A DNA stretch of 64,000 nucleotides from PALSA-693 sp963834725 (GCA_963834725.1 CAWICN010000001.1:3410001-3474000), one strand, 5' to 3'; numbered from the stretch's first letter, positions 52,258-61,101 are shown. The notes: a model not told the origin generated them from the letters alone. Translations and numbers: made by a program.

Positions 52258-53523
52258 TCAACCACGTAGCAGCGCCAGGGCTGCCGCCGGGCGGGCCGTC
52301 CACAACTGGGACCGGTCGCTGCCGACCAACGCGACGATCAGACCGCTCTGGCTGGCGGCCACCGATAGAGAGGCCAGGGGGAACGCCGCGTCCGGGGGCG
52401 AGGTCAGCAGCTTCCATCCGTGGGGCACTCCGGCCCTCAGCCGGGCCGCCCAGACCACTCCCCGGTGACCATCCGGGCCGACGGCGATCAGCGCCGCTCC
52501 GGACACCGCCATGGAAGACGGATGCATCGGACCACCGCCCGGCGGGTCAGGAAGTGCCAGCGCCGGGGTGACCCGGAGGTGGTTGTCCACCAGCCATACC
52601 GCCGGCCGCGATCGCCCGAGAACTCCTTCGCTGCCGGCGATCACCCAGCCCGCGCTGGTGGCGACGACCGCGTCGAAGGATGTGCTTCCCTCCAGCGGCA
52701 AACCGACGCCGCCGACGGTTAGGCGCGTCCAGGTCTCACCGGATCGCGAAAACCAGATCCCTCCGCGCCGTCGAAGCGGATCGCCAGGGGTTGGCGTCTC
52801 GACCATCCCAACCAGGAGCAGCCCGCGGGTGCTGTCGGCGACGGCAGATGCGAACGGGATCTCCCCCGGGCGTCCTTCCAAGCTAGGGTCGGTCGAATCC
52901 CGGGTCCAGGTTGACCCGTCCGCAGATCGCCAGACCGCCACCACGGGATGCCCGCGGGCGTCAGTCCACGTGCCGGCAACCGAATAGCCGTGCGGCCCGA
53001 CATCAAGTCCTCCGAAGCCAATGATGTTGGGACCGCCGAAGAACTCCCTGTCTTCGAGGATCTCCCGCCAGGTGCCGCCCGCAGGGGAAGCGAGCCATGT
53101 CGATGGCCGGGGGTAGCCCTCGGTCGGACTCCTGCGGTACCCGAAGGCAACCAGGTGGGCGCGATCGCCGGTGATTCCGAAGATGGTCTCGTTGGGCCCA
53201 TCCCGGCCCTGAACCGGGTTCATCGCGGCCCGGGTCCATGGCCGGGAAAACCCTGACGAACTCCAGATCGCCACTTCACGCGACCCGTTCTGGCCGAGCA
53301 CCACCCCGCCGAGCAACCAGCCCTTTCCGAGGGGAGCGGCTGCGACAGCCGGGGTGAAGGGGCTGGAAGCCGCGGCCGGGACCAGCCCGGACGCCGGGAT
53401 GGGCGTCCATTGAACCGCCGTCGGGTGGTTCGACGCCGAGCAGCCGGCAGCCGTCAATGCCACCACGGCCGCGATCAGAGGGTTAAGGGTCAAACCTCCC
53501 CGTCGGCGGCGCGGCGTCGCCAC
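52258..53523 (-). CDS. Predicted lipoprotein, beta-propeller-like
   Basis: The 421-residue protein has a twin-Arg-like basic start (TPRRRRGG), a hydrophobic core and a lipobox LTAAGC with the lipidated Cys near residue 28. The remainder is built of repeated strands with Trp-rich turns: VAIWSSSGFSRPWTRAAM, VAVWRSADGSTWTRDSTD, GIWFSRSGETWTRLTV, which recall sialidase/BNR-type Asp-box repeats (S-x-D-x-G-x-T-W). It is thus probably a beta-propeller anchored outside the membrane, of unknown ligand. It is convergent with the membrane protein gene and divergent from livK. Confidence 0.8.
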   Translation of the reverse strand: MATPRRRRGGLTLNPLIAAVVALTAAGCSASNHPTAVQWTPIPASGLVPAAASSPFTPAVAAAPLGKGWLLGGVVLGQNGSREVAIWSSSGFSRPWTRAAMNPVQGRDGPNETIFGITGDRAHLVAFGYRRSPTEGYPRPSTWLASPAGGTWREILEDREFFGGPNIIGFGGLDVGPHGYSVAGTWTDARGHPVVAVWRSADGSTWTRDSTDPSLEGRPGEIPFASAVADSTRGLLLVGMVETPTPGDPLRRRGGIWFSRSGETWTRLTVGGVGLPLEGSTSFDAVVATSAGWVIAGSEGVLGRSRPAVWLVDNHLRVTPALALPDPPGGGPMHPSSMAVSGAALIAVGPDGHRGVVWAARLRAGVPHGWKLLTSPPDAAFPLASLSVAASQSGLIVALVGSDRSQLWTARPAAALALLRG

Positions 53524-53802
53524 GATGAGATCCTATGGGCGAGGGCGCAAAATGACGGCCTTCAGGCAGATGACTCGTCGGCCGGGTGTTCGACGATGGC
53601 GACGACCGGGACTCGCGGCCCTGTTCGTCGTCGAGACGGGTGTCTACTTCGAGCATCCGCGCCACCACGAGGGGCGCTCTTTAACCTCCTACTTACCTGA
53701 AGACCTCTTCAGCGTTCTGGAGGGTGCAGGACATTCCGCTCCCGCGTAGGTCTATTGTTGGACGCCCCTACAAAGGGGTCCACCGTTCTGGGAGGAGAAC
53801 GT

Positions 53803-55008
53803 ATGGCACTTACAAGACCCACTCGACTCAAGGTCCTGGCTGTCGTCGCGATCGCCGCGCTCGGCTTGGCCGCCTGCGGATCGAGCAAGAAGTCGTCCAC
53901 CAGCAACACCACGGCCTCGGGTGGCGGCGGCGCTTCCAGCGCCACCACCACCGTCAATAGCGGCGGCCTGAAGCTCGGATTCTTCGGAGCGCTCACCGGA
54001 CCCAACGCCCAGCTGGGCCTGAACATCCTGTGGGGCGAGCAGGTCGCGGTAAACCAGTACAACGCCACCAACCCGCCAGTAAAGGTCACTGTCGACAAGT
54101 TCGACAGCCAGGGCGACCCGAGCCAGGCGAACAATGGTGCCACCAAGCTGATCAACGACAAGGTCGTCGCCGTGATCGGCCCTGCATTCTCGGGTGAGTC
54201 CGCGGCCGCAGATCCGATCTTCGAGTCTGCTGGCATCCCCAACGTGAGCGCCTCGGCGACCAACGTGAAGCTGGCCCATAACGGCTGGAAGTACTTCCAC
54301 CGGGTTCTGGCCGACGACAGCTTCCAGGGTCCCGCCGACGCCGACTATCTGGTCAACGTCCTGCACAAGACGACGGTCGCAGTGATCGACGACAACAGCA
54401 CCTACGGCAAGGGCCTGGCCGACGCCGTACGGGGCAAGCTGGCGTCCCTGAGTCATCCAGAGGTGGTCAGTGACCATGTCGACCCGAACGGCGCCGACTA
54501 CGGAGCGACCGTCAACAGGGTCGTCGCCTCTCATGCTGCGGCTGTTTTCTTCGGCGGCTACTACGACGCTGCGGGCCGGCTGATCAAGCAGCTCCGTGCC
54601 GCCGGATACAACGGGACGTTCATGTCGGGTGATGGATCAGAGGACGTACGCTTTATCCAGGACGCCGGCGGAGCGACCAACGCCAACGGAGCGTTCCTCA
54701 GCTGCGCCTGCGCCGACGTCACGACCAATCCTTCGGCAGCCGCCTTCGTGACCGCCTACAAGGCAGAGTGGGGGCAGGCTCCGGCGATCTATTCCGCCGA
54801 GGCCTTCGACGCGGCCAACTTCGTGCTGGCCGCGATTAAGGCCGGTAGCACCACTCCGTCTGCGATCAACGCCTACCTCGGGAGCCACAGCTGGACCGGT
54901 CTGACCAAGACCATCAAGTTCGGGCCCAACGGCAACATATCCGGCGGCACCATTTACATGTACAAGGTCGAGGGAGCGCAGATCGTCCAGATCGGTACCA
55001 CCAGTTAG
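53803..55008 (+). CDS. livK: Branched-chain amino acid ABC transporter, substrate-binding lipoprotein
   Basis: The 401-residue protein has a lipoprotein signal (VVAIAALGLAACGSS, Cys at about residue 25) and a Ser/Thr/Gly linker. The binding domain has LKLGFFGALTGPNAQLGLNI, VVAVIGPAFSGESAAADPIF and VAVIDDNSTYGKGLADAV, typical of periplasmic-binding-protein type I LivK/AmiC family. The ligand may be Leu/Ile/Val or another amide or amino acid. Start ATG has GGAGGA five bases upstream. First gene of the livKHMGF cluster; its 5' side includes a small hairpin around 53765-53778. Confidence 0.93.
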   Translation: MALTRPTRLKVLAVVAIAALGLAACGSSKKSSTSNTTASGGGGASSATTTVNSGGLKLGFFGALTGPNAQLGLNILWGEQVAVNQYNATNPPVKVTVDKFDSQGDPSQANNGATKLINDKVVAVIGPAFSGESAAADPIFESAGIPNVSASATNVKLAHNGWKYFHRVLADDSFQGPADADYLVNVLHKTTVAVIDDNSTYGKGLADAVRGKLASLSHPEVVSDHVDPNGADYGATVNRVVASHAAAVFFGGYYDAAGRLIKQLRAAGYNGTFMSGDGSEDVRFIQDAGGATNANGAFLSCACADVTTNPSAAAFVTAYKAEWGQAPAIYSAEAFDAANFVLAAIKAGSTTPSAINAYLGSHSWTGLTKTIKFGPNGNISGGTIYMYKVEGAQIVQIGTTS

Positions 55009-55037
55009 CAGCCAATTGCCCGATTCGGGGGGTGGAG

Positions 55038-55068
55038 GAGCGGGGTGTCATGCCGCCGCTCCCCGCTC
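55038..55068 (+). other. Stem-loop between livK and livH
   Basis: GAGCGGGG (55038-55045) pairs with CCCCGCTC (55061-55068) around a 15-base loop, 30 bases after the livK stop. It could be a partial terminator or an mRNA end protecting the more abundant binding-protein message from decay, a common layout in binding-protein operons. Confidence 0.55.
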
Positions 55069-55212
55069 TCGTATCCCGGCCGGGGCCGCATGACCCCGAC
55101 GGAACCGAAGGGTTTCGCCGGGGGTCCCCTACCACCCCGGCCTGCTGCCGAGTGTTGGGGGCGCGACCTCACGCCGGCCTGGTCATAGCAGAGACGTTCG
55201 CAGGGGGGTCTG

Positions 55213-56181
55213 TTGCACCTAAACAGCTTTGTAACGCTGTTCTGGCCTTCGACGGTCGACGGGTTGGTACTGGGCAGCATCTACGCCCTGTTCGCTTTGG
55301 GTTACACCATGGTGTACGGGGTGCTGAAGTTGATCAACTTCGCCCACAGCGAGGTGTTCATGGTGGGGACGGTCGCGGTTCTCGCCGTGATCAACGCCTT
55401 CAACATCCACCGGACGCCGGGTGGTCTGGAGCTGGTCGGCCTGTTGTTGGTCTGTGTGCTTGGGGCGATGGCGGCTTCGGGGGCCGTCGCAGTCATACTC
55501 GAGCGGATCGCCTACCGGCCTCTGCGCCGGCGGGGCGCCACCCGCCTCGCGGCCCTGATATCCGCCATCGGCATGTCCTTCGTACTGCAACAGATCTTCT
55601 CGCTCTGGGTGCTCTCCAACGGCCATCCCAGCTCTCCCAAGATCGACGCCCGCACATTCCCTGCGATCATGGGCTCGTCGGTGCTCTTTCGGGTCGGGGC
55701 GGCCCAGGTGACGGGGGTCGACGTGCTGGTCGTGCTAACCGGCGTTCTCATGATGCTTGCACTCGAGCGGTTGGTGCAGACCACCCGCTTCGGTCGGGGG
55801 ATTCGTGCAGTCGCGCAGGACCCCGAGACCGCGACGCTCATGGGCGTCAATCTCGACCGGATCGTCCTGTACACGTTTCTCATCGGAGGGCTGGCGGCCG
55901 GCGTGGCCGCCACGCTCTGGGGGGTGAAGTACAACTACACCCAGGCGTCCGTGGGCCAGTTGCCGGGGATCAAAGCGTTCACCGCGGCGGTGATCGGGGG
56001 CATCGGTAACCTGCGCGGCGCCCTCATCGGCGCCCTGATCATCGGCTTGCTCGAGTTTTACGGCGCCAGCATCTTCGGCAGCCAGTGGCGTGACCCGGTG
56101 GTGTTCGTCGTGCTCGTCCTGGTTCTGCTGTTCCGCCCCACCGGTATTCTCGGTGAGTCGCTGTCGAGAGCACGGCTGTGA
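55213..56181 (+). CDS. livH: Branched-chain amino acid ABC transporter permease LivH
   Basis: The 322-residue protein has about eight membrane segments and the family pattern GLVLGSIYALFALGYTMVYG, LKLINFAHSEVFMVG, with the coupling-helix region RAVAQDPETATLMGVNLDRI (EAA-like) and AFTAAVIGGIGNLRGALIGA. TTG start preceded by GGGGGG. It forms the membrane channel with LivM. Its stop overlaps the first copy of a 33-bp tandem duplication. Confidence 0.93.
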   Translation: MHLNSFVTLFWPSTVDGLVLGSIYALFALGYTMVYGVLKLINFAHSEVFMVGTVAVLAVINAFNIHRTPGGLELVGLLLVCVLGAMAASGAVAVILERIAYRPLRRRGATRLAALISAIGMSFVLQQIFSLWVLSNGHPSSPKIDARTFPAIMGSSVLFRVGAAQVTGVDVLVVLTGVLMMLALERLVQTTRFGRGIRAVAQDPETATLMGVNLDRIVLYTFLIGGLAAGVAATLWGVKYNYTQASVGQLPGIKAFTAAVIGGIGNLRGALIGALIIGLLEFYGASIFGSQWRDPVVFVVLVLVLLFRPTGILGESLSRARL

Positions 56182-56243
56182 GCGACCTGGAGGAGCGAAC
56201 CAGTGTGCCTGTGAGCGACCCGGAGGAGCGAACCAGTGTGGCT
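56178..56243 (+). repeat. 33-bp tandem duplication between livH and livM
   Basis: The unit GTGAGCGACC(T/C)GGAGGAGCG plus AACCAGTGTG(C/G)CT is present at 56178-56210 and 56211-56243 with two mismatches. It starts inside the livH stop codon and contains a GGAGGAG ribosome-site-like sequence in each copy. An in-frame GTG begins each copy, but neither leads to the LivM protein. Confidence 0.85.
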
Positions 56244-56275
56244 GGTTGCGGCACCATCCCGTGGATGGTGGCGCA

Positions 56276-57397
56276 ATGAGCTCGAAGCAGTGGCTGTCGG
56301 AGGGCTACTACCGGTTTAGCGGGGGGCTGTCTACACGCTGGAAAACCCTGCCACTGTGGGGCAAGGCCTTGGTCGTGGTCGCAGTGTACGCCGCTTTGGC
56401 CATCCTGCTGCCGAGCGGTCCGGTAGGCCGGGTCATGGCGCCTCAGAGCGGCTGGCCCAACGTGCTCTCCGAGGAGATCGGGGTGTACGTCCTCATGGCC
56501 ATTGGGCTCAACGTGGTGGTCGGCGAGGCAGGCATGCTCGACCTCGGCTATGTCGCCTTCTACGCGGTGGGCGGCTACACGATCGGGCTCCTGGCAACCC
56601 GCCAGCACTGGAGCTTCTGGGCGATCCTTCCCGTCGCGGTGATCTGCGCGGCCATTGCCGGACTGCTTCTGGGCGCCCCCACTTTGCGATTGAGAGGCGA
56701 CTACCTTGCGATCGTCACTCTTGGATTCGGGTTGATCATCGCAGAGGCGGCCGCCAACTTCAGCTTCACCGGAGGACCTCAGGGGATCTCAACCATCCCG
56801 CACCCGCCATCCATTGGACACATCAAGGCTCTCAGCTACGGCGTGATCGACTTCAAGCCGTACTGGTACATCGTGCTGCTCGGCATCTTCCTGGCGGTGT
56901 GGGTGGTGCGCCGCTTACAGAAAAGCCGGGTCGGGCGGGCGTGGGTGGCAATACGGGAAGACGAGGAGGTTGCCGAGCTGATGGGTGTGCCGACCTATCG
57001 CTTCCGTTTGTGGGCGTTCGCGATCGGCGCGGCGGTTGGCGGCGCGGGTGGCGCTTTTTTCGCCACCCAGGCCAATCACATCGACCCCACCCTCTTCAGC
57101 TACCAGGTGTCGATCCTGGTGGTAGCGGCAGTGGTGCTCGGCGGATCGGGAAACATCTTCGGCGTGATCGTCGGAGCGTTCCTGATCGTTTGGCTTCCCG
57201 AACGGTTCCGGAATTTCGCCAATTACCGGATCTTTGTCTTCGGGGTCGCGCTGGTCCTCACGATGATCTTTCGTCCCCAGGGCCTGCTTCCGTCCCGCCG
57301 GCGTCGCGCCGAGCTCACCGAAACTGACCTCGGCGGAGGAGGCATGGGCACGCCCCTGCTACCTGCCTCCGTCGAAGCAGCCGAGGTTGAGTCGTGA
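56276..57397 (+). CDS. livM: Branched-chain amino acid ABC transporter permease LivM
   Basis: The 373-residue protein has roughly nine membrane segments, with LMAIGLNVVVGEAGMLDLGY, VAFYAVGGYTIGLLAT, APTLRLRGDYLAIVTLGFG and the coupling motif GRAWVAIREDEEVAELMGVP. These match LivM. I set the start at ATG 56276; the frame is open further up but covers the tandem duplication and the end of livH. The stop TGA overlaps the livG GTG (GTGA), so the pair is coupled. Confidence 0.93.
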   Translation: MSSKQWLSEGYYRFSGGLSTRWKTLPLWGKALVVVAVYAALAILLPSGPVGRVMAPQSGWPNVLSEEIGVYVLMAIGLNVVVGEAGMLDLGYVAFYAVGGYTIGLLATRQHWSFWAILPVAVICAAIAGLLLGAPTLRLRGDYLAIVTLGFGLIIAEAAANFSFTGGPQGISTIPHPPSIGHIKALSYGVIDFKPYWYIVLLGIFLAVWVVRRLQKSRVGRAWVAIREDEEVAELMGVPTYRFRLWAFAIGAAVGGAGGAFFATQANHIDPTLFSYQVSILVVAAVVLGGSGNIFGVIVGAFLIVWLPERFRNFANYRIFVFGVALVLTMIFRPQGLLPSRRRRAELTETDLGGGGMGTPLLPASVEAAEVES

Positions 57398-58215
57398 ACG
57401 GACTCCTGGAGCTCGACAAGGTCACCATTCGCTTCGGTGGTGTCGTCGCGATTTCGGAGCTCGACCTCGAGGTCAAAGACGGGCAGATCTTCGGGTTGAT
57501 CGGGCCGAACGGAGCCGGGAAGACCTCCTCGTTCAACGTTATCACCGGGGTGTACCAGCCGACCGGAGGAGCGGTCCGTTTCGAAGAGCAGCCGCTAGCC
57601 AGGTTAAAGCCTCACAAGATCACCCGGTTGGGTATTGCCCGAACCTTCCAGAACATCCGGCTCTTCCAGGAGATGTCCGGGCTCGAGAACGTCCTGGTGG
57701 GTGCCGACGCACGCCACCAGACGGGGATTCCCGGCGCGGTCCTCGGGTTGCCTCGCCACCGGCGAGAGGAAAGGGAGGGAGAGCAGCTCGCACGCGACCT
57801 GCTCGACTTCGCCGGCATTCCCAACGCGGAGTTCGAAACCGCCCGTAACCTTCCGTACGGTGATCAACGGAGGTTGGAGATAGCACGGGCTCTGGCGACC
57901 AGGCCCCGATTGTTGTTGCTCGACGAACCAGCGGCGGGCATGAACCCTGCGGAGAAGCAGGGACTGGCCGGGCTGATCCTCGCCATCCGGGCTCGAGGTG
58001 TCACCGTCCTCTTGATCGAGCATGACATGGGTCTGGTAATGGCGATCAGCGATCAGATCGCCGTACTCGACTTCGGCCGGAAGATCGCCGAGGGACCGCC
58101 GGCGCAGGTACGGGAGTCGCAGGCGGTCATCGAGGCCTACCTTGGGCGTCCAGGTACCGAGGACAACGGGGCGACTTCCGGTGATGGTGAGGCTGGAGGG
58201 CCGCATGCTCCTTGA
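57394..58215 (+). CDS. livG: Branched-chain amino acid ABC transporter ATPase LivG
   Basis: The 273-residue ATPase has Walker A GPNGAGKTSSFN, the LivG-type signature LPYGDQRRLEIARAL (in place of canonical LSGGQ), Walker B LLLLDEPAAGMNP, and switch His LIEHDMGLV. GTG start overlapping the livM stop. C-terminal tail of about 25 residues is Gly-rich and dispensable-looking. It drives the transporter with LivF. Confidence 0.94.
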   Translation: MNGLLELDKVTIRFGGVVAISELDLEVKDGQIFGLIGPNGAGKTSSFNVITGVYQPTGGAVRFEEQPLARLKPHKITRLGIARTFQNIRLFQEMSGLENVLVGADARHQTGIPGAVLGLPRHRREEREGEQLARDLLDFAGIPNAEFETARNLPYGDQRRLEIARALATRPRLLLLDEPAAGMNPAEKQGLAGLILAIRARGVTVLLIEHDMGLVMAISDQIAVLDFGRKIAEGPPAQVRESQAVIEAYLGRPGTEDNGATSGDGEAGGPHAP

Positions 58216-58912
58216 GGTACGAGACGTTCATGTCTTCTACGGCGAGGTCGAAGCTTTGAAAGGCGTATCCCTCAGGGTGGACCAGGGAGAGGTCGTGGCG
58301 CTGATCGGAGCCAATGGGGCTGGCAAGACCACCACCCTCAAGATGATCTCGGGGGTACGCCCGATCCGCAACGGGCAAGTGTACTTCGATGGCACCGACA
58401 TCACCCGGATGGCCGGTCACAATCGGGTTGGTCTCGGGCTGTCGCAGGCGCCCGAGGGTCGCGGCATCTTTCCCGGCATGACCGTGGTGGAGAACCTTGA
58501 GATGGGCGCGTACGACCGACGGGTCAAGCACAATGCTGACTTCGACCGCGTCTACACCCTCTTTCCCCGCCTGGCCGAGCGGCGCCGCCAGATGGGCGGG
58601 ACCCTCTCCGGGGGGGAACAGCAAATGCTAGCGATCGGCCGTGCGCTGATGGCCAATCCAAAGGTGTTGTTACTCGACGAACCGTCGATGGGCTTGGCGC
58701 CGAAGCTCGTGAGCCAGATCTTCTCCATCATCAAGGAGATCAACGACCAGGGGATAACTGTTCTCGTGGTAGAGCAGAACGCGGTGCAGGCGCTCTCTCT
58801 TGCCGACCGCGCCTACGTCCTGGAACTCGGCCGGATAGTGCGGGAGGGTCCCGCCCCAGAACTGCTCGACGACCCATCGGTTCGCGAGGCCTACCTCGGG
58901 ACGACGCAGTAG
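58205..58912 (+). CDS. livF: Branched-chain amino acid ABC transporter ATPase LivF
   Basis: The 235-residue ATPase has Walker A GANGAGKTTTLK, Q-loop SQAPEGRGIFPGMTVVENLE (the LivF form), signature LSGGEQQMLAIGRAL, Walker B VLLLDEPSMGLAP and switch region VVEQNAVQAL with Gln in place of His as usual for LivF. ATG at 58205 follows GGAGG and overlaps the last 11 bases of livG. Last gene of the operon. Confidence 0.94.
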   Translation: MLLEVRDVHVFYGEVEALKGVSLRVDQGEVVALIGANGAGKTTTLKMISGVRPIRNGQVYFDGTDITRMAGHNRVGLGLSQAPEGRGIFPGMTVVENLEMGAYDRRVKHNADFDRVYTLFPRLAERRRQMGGTLSGGEQQMLAIGRALMANPKVLLLDEPSMGLAPKLVSQIFSIIKEINDQGITVLVVEQNAVQALSLADRAYVLELGRIVREGPAPELLDDPSVREAYLGTTQ

Positions 58913-59022
58913 AGCCGAGCGTCCCGGCGCGACCCCGATCGGGCACCGTCAACAAAGCAGCGGTCATTCTGGTGCCTGCGAACCGCCAATCCGGATACTT
59001 GCAACGAATGTTGGGTCTGAAC

Positions 59023-59064
59023 TGTATGCGACAGTGTCATACATGTTAGCCTGAACGTATGACA
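59023..59064 (+). promoter_or_regulatory. Overlapping inverted repeats over the antitoxin start, likely autoregulatory operator
   Basis: TGTCATAC (59035-59042) is mirrored by GTATGACA (59057-59064), the latter covering the antitoxin ATG at 59059; TGTATG (59023-59028) mirrors CATACA (59038-59043). Repeated TGTATG/GTATGACA half-sites are expected for a ribbon-helix-helix antitoxin repressing its own operon. Confidence 0.6.
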
Positions 59065-59310
59065 ATGCTGAGTTTTCGGGTCGACGACCAGGAAGCAGCT
59101 GAGGCACAGCGATGGGCCGAGCGCCTCGGGGTTGACCGGTCCGAACTGCTCCGGGAAGCACTACATCGCCACCTCTTACGACTAGCCAGCGAGAACGATG
59201 CCACCACTTGGCAGAACTTGCCCCTCGACGAGGGTGAGCGGTCCCTGGCCCAGATTGCCGATTGGGGCCCTGCCGAGGACTGGTCTGACTGGGCCGATGA
59301 ACCGAGGTGA
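59059..59310 (+). CDS. Ribbon-helix-helix antitoxin (CopG/VapB/MazE-like)
   Basis: The 83-residue protein starts MTMLSFRVDDQEAAEAQRWA with the RHH strand LSFRVDD and helices WAERLGVDRSELLREALHRH, a canonical ribbon-helix-helix fold that binds DNA as a dimer. The C-terminal 35 acidic residues (DLPLDEG-like, then WGPAEDWSDWADE) would wrap the toxin. It overlaps the toxin gene by 14 bases. Its own start codon lies inside an inverted repeat, consistent with autoregulation. Confidence 0.87.
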   Translation: MTMLSFRVDDQEAAEAQRWAERLGVDRSELLREALHRHLLRLASENDATTWQNLPLDEGERSLAQIADWGPAEDWSDWADEPR

Positions 59311-59602
59311 AGTTTGGTTTGCTGCCACGCCTGGTGGCGACCGCCCGGTTTTAGTCTTAACTCGAGATCCCGTAGCGGAGCGTATCGGCTCAGTCGTAGT
59401 TGCCGCCCTCACCAGGACGAGACGAGCGCTGGTATCCGAGTTGGACCTCACCACCAACGACGGTGTCCCCACGGACTGTGTTGTCAACTTCGACAACCTC
59501 CACACCATCCCCAGGGCGAGCTTCCGTCGGTTGGTGACCACTCTGACCCCTTCTCGCATGGCCCAAGCCTGCCGGACCCTCCAAGCAGCCACAGGTTGCT
59601 GA
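59297..59602 (+). CDS. MazF-family endoribonuclease toxin
   Basis: The 101-residue protein starts NRGEVWFAATPGGDRPVLVL, the MazF/PemK signature (RGEVW, then RPVLVL with the catalytic-region Arg), followed by VVVAALTRTRRAL with the conserved Thr, DCVVNFDNLHTIP and a final helix. MazF toxins are sequence-specific mRNA-cutting enzymes held by a cognate antitoxin. ATG within the end of the antitoxin gene. Length is typical (100-115 aa) and nothing is missing. Confidence 0.9.
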   Translation: MNRGEVWFAATPGGDRPVLVLTRDPVAERIGSVVVAALTRTRRALVSELDLTTNDGVPTDCVVNFDNLHTIPRASFRRLVTTLTPSRMAQACRTLQAATGC

Positions 59603-59673
59603 CCGAGAAGTATCCCACCGACCCGGGGTTTCGGACGATATGAGCGCTCTCAGGAGGATGGGTTATTCCAGGG

Positions 59674-60819
59674 TTACGCCGTGCCCTCGGCGAGCTCTCT
59701 GATTCCCTCCACCGTACGGAGCATGTTGGCGTGGACCTCGTCGAGCCGCCGGCGTAGGACCCGACCTTCTCTGTCCGGGTGATTGGCTATGGCCATGGTC
59801 GTTCCGGATTGGCCGGGCCCGATGCGGTAGGCGAACCGCAAGCGCGTGCCTGGCTCGCGGGACTGGATATCGAACCGCCAGCGGGCGCCCGGCCGCTCCA
59901 GGTCAGAGGTACACCAGCCGAAGGCTCGCGGTTCGTCGAAGGTGTCAACGAAACATGAGGTCGTCCACTCGCCGATGGCGGGGTGATAGTTCCGCCCGCT
60001 GAACATGGCGCCCGCACCACGGTCGTCGCCGGCCCACTCGGCGCCCCGGAACTCGGTCGAAAACCGGGCCGGAAGGCTGATGTCGGTGACCAGCGCCCAC
60101 ACCGCGGCCGGCGGGGCGTCGATGTCCACCTCCGCGACCGCACCGAGACCATCCCCGAAACGCCACTCGGCGGAAGGCCCCCGCTCCGCGGTGACGCCGA
60201 AGCGATCGAAGTAGGTGATGGACCGAGCAGAAGGGCGTGCCGCCCGCTTGAAGTCGGTGCCCTTGGTGTAGGCCACCGGGAACAGGGCAATCTCGGTCAT
60301 TTCCTCCGGGATCTGAAGGATCTCCTTGACCCGAGCCAGGTCCTGGAGGGCAGCGGTGACCCAAACCGTTCCCAGCCCCCGGGCCCGCAACGCCAAACAG
60401 AAACTCCACCCGGCCTGAATGACCGAGTCGAACAGGCCAGGCCGGCCGCTGCCGTCGTGATGCCCGATGATCGTCGGGATCACGATGGCCGGTACCTCGC
60501 CCAAGTGGTCCACCAGGTAGGCCGACGAAGCCACGACCCGACCGCTCGGGTGGCCCGTCCCCGCCAGCTGCGCCGCGGCCCGGGTCAAGAAGCTGCCGGC
60601 GCCTTGACGGTAGAGGTCTGCCAACTGATCCTTGACTTTCTGGTCCCGTACGATCAGCCACCGACGGCTGGCCAGGTTGCCCCCGGTGGGCGCCTGCTCC
60701 GCCAGGTCGATGCAGTCCAGCAGCACCTGCGTGTCGACCGGACGCTCAAAATCGAGACGCTGCCGGACCGCCCTCGTCGTCGCCAGCACCTCGTCCACCG
60801 AATCGATATCGATTGGCAA
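59674..60819 (-). CDS. Nitroreductase - SRPBCC (polyketide cyclase-like) fusion
   Basis: The 381-residue protein has a nitroreductase-fold domain at residues 1-205: TTRAVRQRLDFERPV (the S/T-R-R-x-R FMN phosphate block), EQAPTGGNLASRRWLIVRD and SFCLALRARGLGTVW. From about 225 comes an SRPBCC/START-like domain: VAEVDIDAPPAAVWALVTDI (a hallmark start), PARFSTEFRGAEW and a final long helix LDEVHANMLRTVEGIREL. Nitroreductases use FMN and NAD(P)H; SRPBCC domains bind hydrophobic ligands. The fusion suggests a reductase with its own substrate-binding cup. TTG start follows GAGGG. Confidence 0.85.
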   Translation of the reverse strand: MPIDIDSVDEVLATTRAVRQRLDFERPVDTQVLLDCIDLAEQAPTGGNLASRRWLIVRDQKVKDQLADLYRQGAGSFLTRAAAQLAGTGHPSGRVVASSAYLVDHLGEVPAIVIPTIIGHHDGSGRPGLFDSVIQAGWSFCLALRARGLGTVWVTAALQDLARVKEILQIPEEMTEIALFPVAYTKGTDFKRAARPSARSITYFDRFGVTAERGPSAEWRFGDGLGAVAEVDIDAPPAAVWALVTDISLPARFSTEFRGAEWAGDDRGAGAMFSGRNYHPAIGEWTTSCFVDTFDEPRAFGWCTSDLERPGARWRFDIQSREPGTRLRFAYRIGPGQSGTTMAIANHPDREGRVLRRRLDEVHANMLRTVEGIRELAEGTA

Positions 60820-60888
60820 GTCAGACCCTCCATCCGTGCTCGAGCGTCATGGGCCCGGTGACCATACACCCGCTACCGGTCGAAGGAT

Positions 60889-61101
60889 GATCTCGAAACC
60901 GACGTCCTCACCAGCACGATTCGGCACATTCCGACGTGTGTTTCGGTTGGGCCAGACGAAGGGATCGATCATGACAGCGTTGCCACCTTCGACAACATGG
61001 CCACCGTTCCCAAGGGTCTGCTCACGACCCGATTGGGCAGCCTCGGCCCTTCCGGTCGCGACTTGATCTGCTCGGCTCTTCGCGCCCTCACCGACTGTTG
61101 A
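60889..61101 (+). pseudogene. MazF toxin remnant (C-terminal two thirds)
   Basis: A stop-free frame reads VLTSTIRHIPTCVSVGPDEG then IDHDSVATFDNMATVPKGLL and ends CSALRALTDC with TGA at 61099. This matches the middle and end of MazF proteins (V.P.TS.IR.....V...P..G....CV..FDN..T...), and lines up with the intact MazF at 59297. The N-terminal RGEVW...RPVLV third is absent, and no start codon or antitoxin gene precedes it. It is a broken second toxin about 1.3 kb from the intact pair. Confidence 0.68.

Noticed and set aside
53525..53749. 74-codon plus-strand frame upstream of livK
   Set aside because: Arg-rich start, no ribosome site or homology; more likely the livK leader region.
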